From: Rhodobacteraceae bacterium UBA6273
GTDB lineage: Bacteria; Pseudomonadota; Alphaproteobacteria; Rhodobacterales; Rhodobacteraceae
Assembly: GCA_002440625.1 (NCBI GenBank)
Contig: DJUV01000087.1
Location: 1-17,769 of the forward strand
Length of the DNA stretch: 17,769 nucleotides
Direction: 5' to 3'
Shown: in pieces, positions 15,311-17,769 of the stretch
Numbering within the stretch: position 1 is the stretch's first letter
Layout of the letters: each line of letters begins with the position of its first letter
Made by a program: the position numbers and the translations under genes
The notes under the pieces: generated by a model
The model's input: only the letters and a program-made list of their open reading frames with translations
Told to the model about the DNA's origin: nothing
Databases searched by the model: none

Positions 15311-15341
15311 GTATAACTCAGCATTCGTTGCGGAGCAACGA
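15311..15341 (-). promoter_or_regulatory. Predicted ietA promoter overlapping a palindrome
   Basis: On the minus strand, TTGCTC (15333-15338) and TTATAC (15311-15316) are 16 bases apart. The -35 box lies inside the perfect inverted repeat TCGTTGC (15325-15331) and GCAACGA (15335-15341). A repressor bound to the palindrome would block the promoter, and the helix-turn-helix at the end of IetA is a candidate. The leader to the ATG at 15266 would be about 38 bases. Confidence 0.55.
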
Positions 15342-15893
15342 GTTTTGTTGCACATTTCTCAGACATTGGTGCGATCTTGTTTGTGATGGTTGCGGTTCGA
15401 ACGTGTCTGGCTGCACGCCGCCGCCGCTACCAGCAGCACTCTTAGCTCGCCGCGAAACGTCATCTCGACGAGAGGCCATTCGGGTCGAACCGCCCAGCTC
15501 TGCTGACCGTTTCCCGACTTCGCTGAAACTGCCACGCGGCACTGCCGTCAGGCCGTCCTGCTACCTTTGTAGATACGATCCCTTGGGGGGGTGCCTCGAA
15601 ATTTTCGATGGTCGCTTCTCCGGAAATGACCGGACGCAGAGCCGCAAGTCCGCTTTCCGCCCTCCCAGCAGATCAATTGTCCTTCTCGCCGCGGTCTGCT
15701 CGAACGGCTGCTCCGACAAGTTGCTGCGGCAGCCATGCTGCGTCGCTGTCAGACGGCTTCCCCTGGCTCGCTGCAGGTGCCATGCCACATCGCCGTCCGA
15801 CCGCTCTCCGCCCTTATCGCCCGGATTGCCCCGACCCCGCCGGCTGCATCAGGCCCGGCGCTGAACGCTGTGCCGGGCCTGATGGAGGGCGCG
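15342..15893. other. Gene-free region upstream of ietA
   Basis: About 550 bases with no gene I can support. Both strands have short open frames without ribosome-binding sites or recognisable products. It contains a run of seven G residues near 15590 and, at its right end, a long hairpin next to the following gene. It may hold remnants of an older insertion, but I cannot identify them. Confidence 0.5.
15847..15884 (-). terminator. Long hairpin downstream of the 118-residue gene
   Basis: CATCAGGCCCGGC (15847-15859) pairs perfectly with GCCGGGCCTGATG (15872-15884), a 13-bp stem with a 12-base loop. It begins 9 bases after the stop codon of the minus-strand gene ending at 15894. There is no T run, but the position fits a transcription end. 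Confidence 0.6.
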
Positions 15894-16250
15894 TCAGCCT
15901 TCGATGATCCTCGTCGCGGGTTTGTTGACGGGCTCCGCGTTTCCGGCTGCCGGCTTCGCGGCGATCAACCCAAAGCCTTCCAGCCTGAGGGGATGCGTCT
16001 CGATCTTTTTGCGCTGGCTCGCGCTGGCCTTGCCTTCGATGAACGCGAAGAATGCGGCGCGGGTGGGCGCGTCCTGGACTTCGAGCCAGTCATCGACGAG
16101 CGCGGCGACGGCGGCGCGGCGCTCGGCTGCGAGTTTGTCGGCCTTGCGCGCGTCCTTGCCGATCGCCTCGGCGAGGGTGCTGAACAGGCGCTGGCTTGCC
16201 GGGCTGAACCCCGTCTCGCCGCGCAGGTTGGAACTGGGAGTGGTGACCAT
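15894..16250 (-). CDS. Hypothetical protein downstream of mob copy 2
   Basis: A 118-residue, soluble, mostly helical protein with many Ala, Lys and Arg residues: FSTLAEAIGKDARKADKLAAERRAAVAALVDDWLEVQDAPTRAAFFAFIEGKASASQ. The ATG at 16250 follows AGAGGAG at 6 bases. It lies 156 bases after the relaxase gene on the same strand and is followed by a hairpin terminator, so it likely ends the mobilisation unit. It may be an accessory protein of the relaxosome, but no known family is recognised. The corresponding gene is missing after copy 1, where the cassette is cut. Confidence 0.7.
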   Translation of the reverse strand: MVTTPSSNLRGETGFSPASQRLFSTLAEAIGKDARKADKLAAERRAAVAALVDDWLEVQDAPTRAAFFAFIEGKASASQRKKIETHPLRLEGFGLIAAKPAAGNAEPVNKPATRIIEG

Positions 16251-16406
16251 GGGAAACTCCTCTGCGGTCGTTCTGTGCCGGACGTCCCGGAGATGGCTCC
16301 TGCCAATCCGTCGCCGACAACCAGAACCTTGATCTGTCGGTCTTCACTGCCTAACGCTTTCCCAAAGTTTTTTTCGGAAGCGTATCTGGTGCGGCGCGGC
16401 GACTGT

Positions 16407-17708
16407 TCACGACCGCTCATCGGCCCCTTTCTCTCGCGCGCGTCGGCGCATCCGGGCGCCGCCGCCGGCGAGCAGAGTGGCGATCTTCTGGTGCGGATCG
16501 GCCAGAGTGGCGTGGAGCGCTGCCGGCAGTGCGGACAGGATGCCGGACAGGTGCTTCGCCGCCTCCTGCACCTCCGCGAACTCCCGCGCGAGCGTCGCTT
16601 CCGCCGCTGCCTCGGCCTGCGGCTTCACGCGCAACCAGGCACGGTGCAGAGCCCGCAGGATATTGTCGCGCCCGGACGGGAAGCGATCTGCCTGGCTTCG
16701 CATCTCGGCGAGCTTCGTCCGGTTTGCCTCCGGCGTCGGCGAGAGAAATCTCTTGGGGTCTCCATCCGAGATCTCGAGCTGGCCCTCCGCAAGAGCGTCG
16801 ACAATGCCGAGGATGGCCGCCGCCTCGCCACTGCGCGCCTCGGCTTCCTTGATCGCCCGTTCCGCCATCGCCTCGCGCCGCCTGACTGCCACTTCACCAA
16901 GCGTCAATCGGTCCTCCCGCGCGGCAAGCTTGCGCTCCTGATCCTGGCGCCATTTCTTCGGGCGCACGTGGCGCGGGCTCTCCGGCGGCGTCTCACCCCG
17001 TGACAGCGCCTCGCGGACGGCCTGCTTGCGCCGTTCGCCGCGCACCAGACCGACACTCGCGAAGGCTGCGCCCACACTGTCCTGCAACATCTCGTAGTCT
17101 CGGATCACCGCGAACTTCGACGGCTGCAGGAGCCTGCGCGGCGCGCCGTTCACCACCTTATCAACGCGCGGCAGGATCACCGCGTGGACATGATAGGCGC
17201 TCTCGTCGCGGTCGGCGCGGGCATGAATGACATCATCGCCGAACGTATCCATCAGCCATTTCACGGCCGTCTCCTCAAACTGCCGCTCGAGATCCGACAG
17301 GTCTTCACGGTCCGCGCCTGATGCCGCTGCGAACCAGTCCTGATGGGCGGTCAGGATGATCTCGCGCATCGGGCCGTGCCGGCTCGGGCGAAACGGATCC
17401 TTTGGCCCTTCCGCGAAGCGCTTGACGAGTTCGCGCTTCCGCTTGCGCCGCTTCAGCCCCTCGATCTCGTGCAGGAAGTTCTCCTCCCGCATCGCCGCGA
17501 TCTCGGCTGCCGCCTTCTTAGCCCAGTCGGCCTCGCCGATAAGCAGGCGGTTGAGGTGGCTCCGGCGGCCATCGACATGACCGGTATCGCCCCCCTTGCG
17601 GGCGCGGTGCGCCTCATAGCCGGCGAGGTTCTCGGGACGCATGCCCTCCGCGCGGGCGACGATGGGCCGCGCCTGTGGCGCTGCGGAAAGCGTGGTGTGG
17701 ATCGACAT
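16407..17708 (-). CDS. mob: MobV/Mob_Pre-family relaxase, copy 2, full length
   Basis: A 433-residue relaxase that would nick the origin of transfer and lead a strand into a recipient using a conjugation machine supplied by another element. It has GYEAHRARKGGD with His34 as likely catalytic residue, GHVDGRRSHLNRLLIG, the metal-binding motif RADRDESAYHVHAVILP (Asp168-Glu169, His173, His175), then a coiled coil and a helical C-terminal part ending in REKGADERS. In the usual HxDExxPHxH motif of this family the first His is an Asp here. The ATG at 17708 follows GGAGGT (17714-17719). It is the intact counterpart of the truncated copy at 3354-4661, in the same orientation. Confidence 0.88.
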   Translation of the reverse strand: MSIHTTLSAAPQARPIVARAEGMRPENLAGYEAHRARKGGDTGHVDGRRSHLNRLLIGEADWAKKAAAEIAAMREENFLHEIEGLKRRKRKRELVKRFAEGPKDPFRPSRHGPMREIILTAHQDWFAAASGADREDLSDLERQFEETAVKWLMDTFGDDVIHARADRDESAYHVHAVILPRVDKVVNGAPRRLLQPSKFAVIRDYEMLQDSVGAAFASVGLVRGERRKQAVREALSRGETPPESPRHVRPKKWRQDQERKLAAREDRLTLGEVAVRRREAMAERAIKEAEARSGEAAAILGIVDALAEGQLEISDGDPKRFLSPTPEANRTKLAEMRSQADRFPSGRDNILRALHRAWLRVKPQAEAAAEATLAREFAEVQEAAKHLSGILSALPAALHATLADPHQKIATLLAGGGARMRRRAREKGADERS

Positions 17709-17710
17709 GC

Positions 17711-17746
17711 TGGACCTCCGGAACAGATGATCCGGAACTGGGTCCA
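17711..17746. repeat. Inverted repeat over the start of mob copy 2
   Basis: TGGACC plus TCCGGA (17711-17722) faces TCCGGA plus GGTCCA (17731-17746). The 60 or so bases to the window edge match the sequence upstream of mob copy 1 (4662-4720) with very few changes. A second copy of the candidate origin of transfer is therefore expected just beyond the window. Confidence 0.6.
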
Positions 17747-17769
17747 ACGCCCCCGGCCGAGAAACGCGC

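Noticed and set aside
16344..16390. Terminator at the T run after mob copy 2 (CGCTTTCC with GGAAGCG around TTTTTTT)
   Set aside because: The T run lies in the loop, not after the stem, on either strand, and the arms have a mismatch, so it does not fit an intrinsic terminator.
15735..17003. A 422-codon plus-strand open frame over the right end
   Set aside because: It is antisense to the 118-residue gene and mob copy 2, with no recognisable domain and no ribosome-binding site.

Overview
The window looks like a piece of a Rhodobacterales-type alphaproteobacterium (Paracoccus/Rhodobacter relatives). The DNA is GC-rich. The first residues of RimP fit that group, and the tRNA-His has the G1:U72, A73, no G-1 structure reported for one alphaproteobacterial clade.

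Layout. (1) 1-352: core-like DNA. The 5' end of rimP is on the minus strand behind a promoter and a leader with an intrinsic terminator, divergent from a tRNA-His gene on the plus strand. (2) 672-3035, minus strand: a small membrane protein followed by an OmpR-type response regulator and a HAMP/HisKA histidine kinase whose genes overlap. (3) 3134-3538: an internal scrap of mprF, cut at both ends and fused on its upstream side to a mobilisation gene. (4) 3354-6594: a mobilisation cassette with a truncated MobV/Mob_Pre relaxase gene, a GC-rich 578-base non-coding stretch with a candidate origin of transfer, hairpins and iteron-like repeats, then three small plus-strand genes (a PemK/MazF-fold-like protein and two unknowns). 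(5) 6736-8365: a large serine recombinase broken by a one-base frameshift. (6) 8568-9456: a small gene overlapping an AbiEii-type nucleotidyltransferase toxin gene. (7) 9718-15266, minus strand: a four-gene operon, read 15266 to 9718, of an AAA+ ATPase, a subtilisin-like protease (together the IetA/IetS pair), a DUF3223 protein and a large protein with a possible PD-(D/E)xK nuclease centre. (8) 15267-15893: gene-free DNA holding the promoter of that operon. (9) 15894-17769, minus strand: a small unknown gene and a full-length second copy of the relaxase gene with the same upstream sequence as the first.

Interpretation. The accessory part (about 3540 to the end) is a mobile defence island. Two relaxase genes in direct orientation flank a toxin-antitoxin-like pair and an IetAS defence operon. 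The most interesting item is the apparent extension of IetAS by two tightly linked genes (DUF3223 and the possible nuclease), driven from a promoter that overlaps a perfect palindrome. Recombination between the two relaxase genes could in principle release a circle of about 13 kb that carries one intact relaxase gene with its origin.
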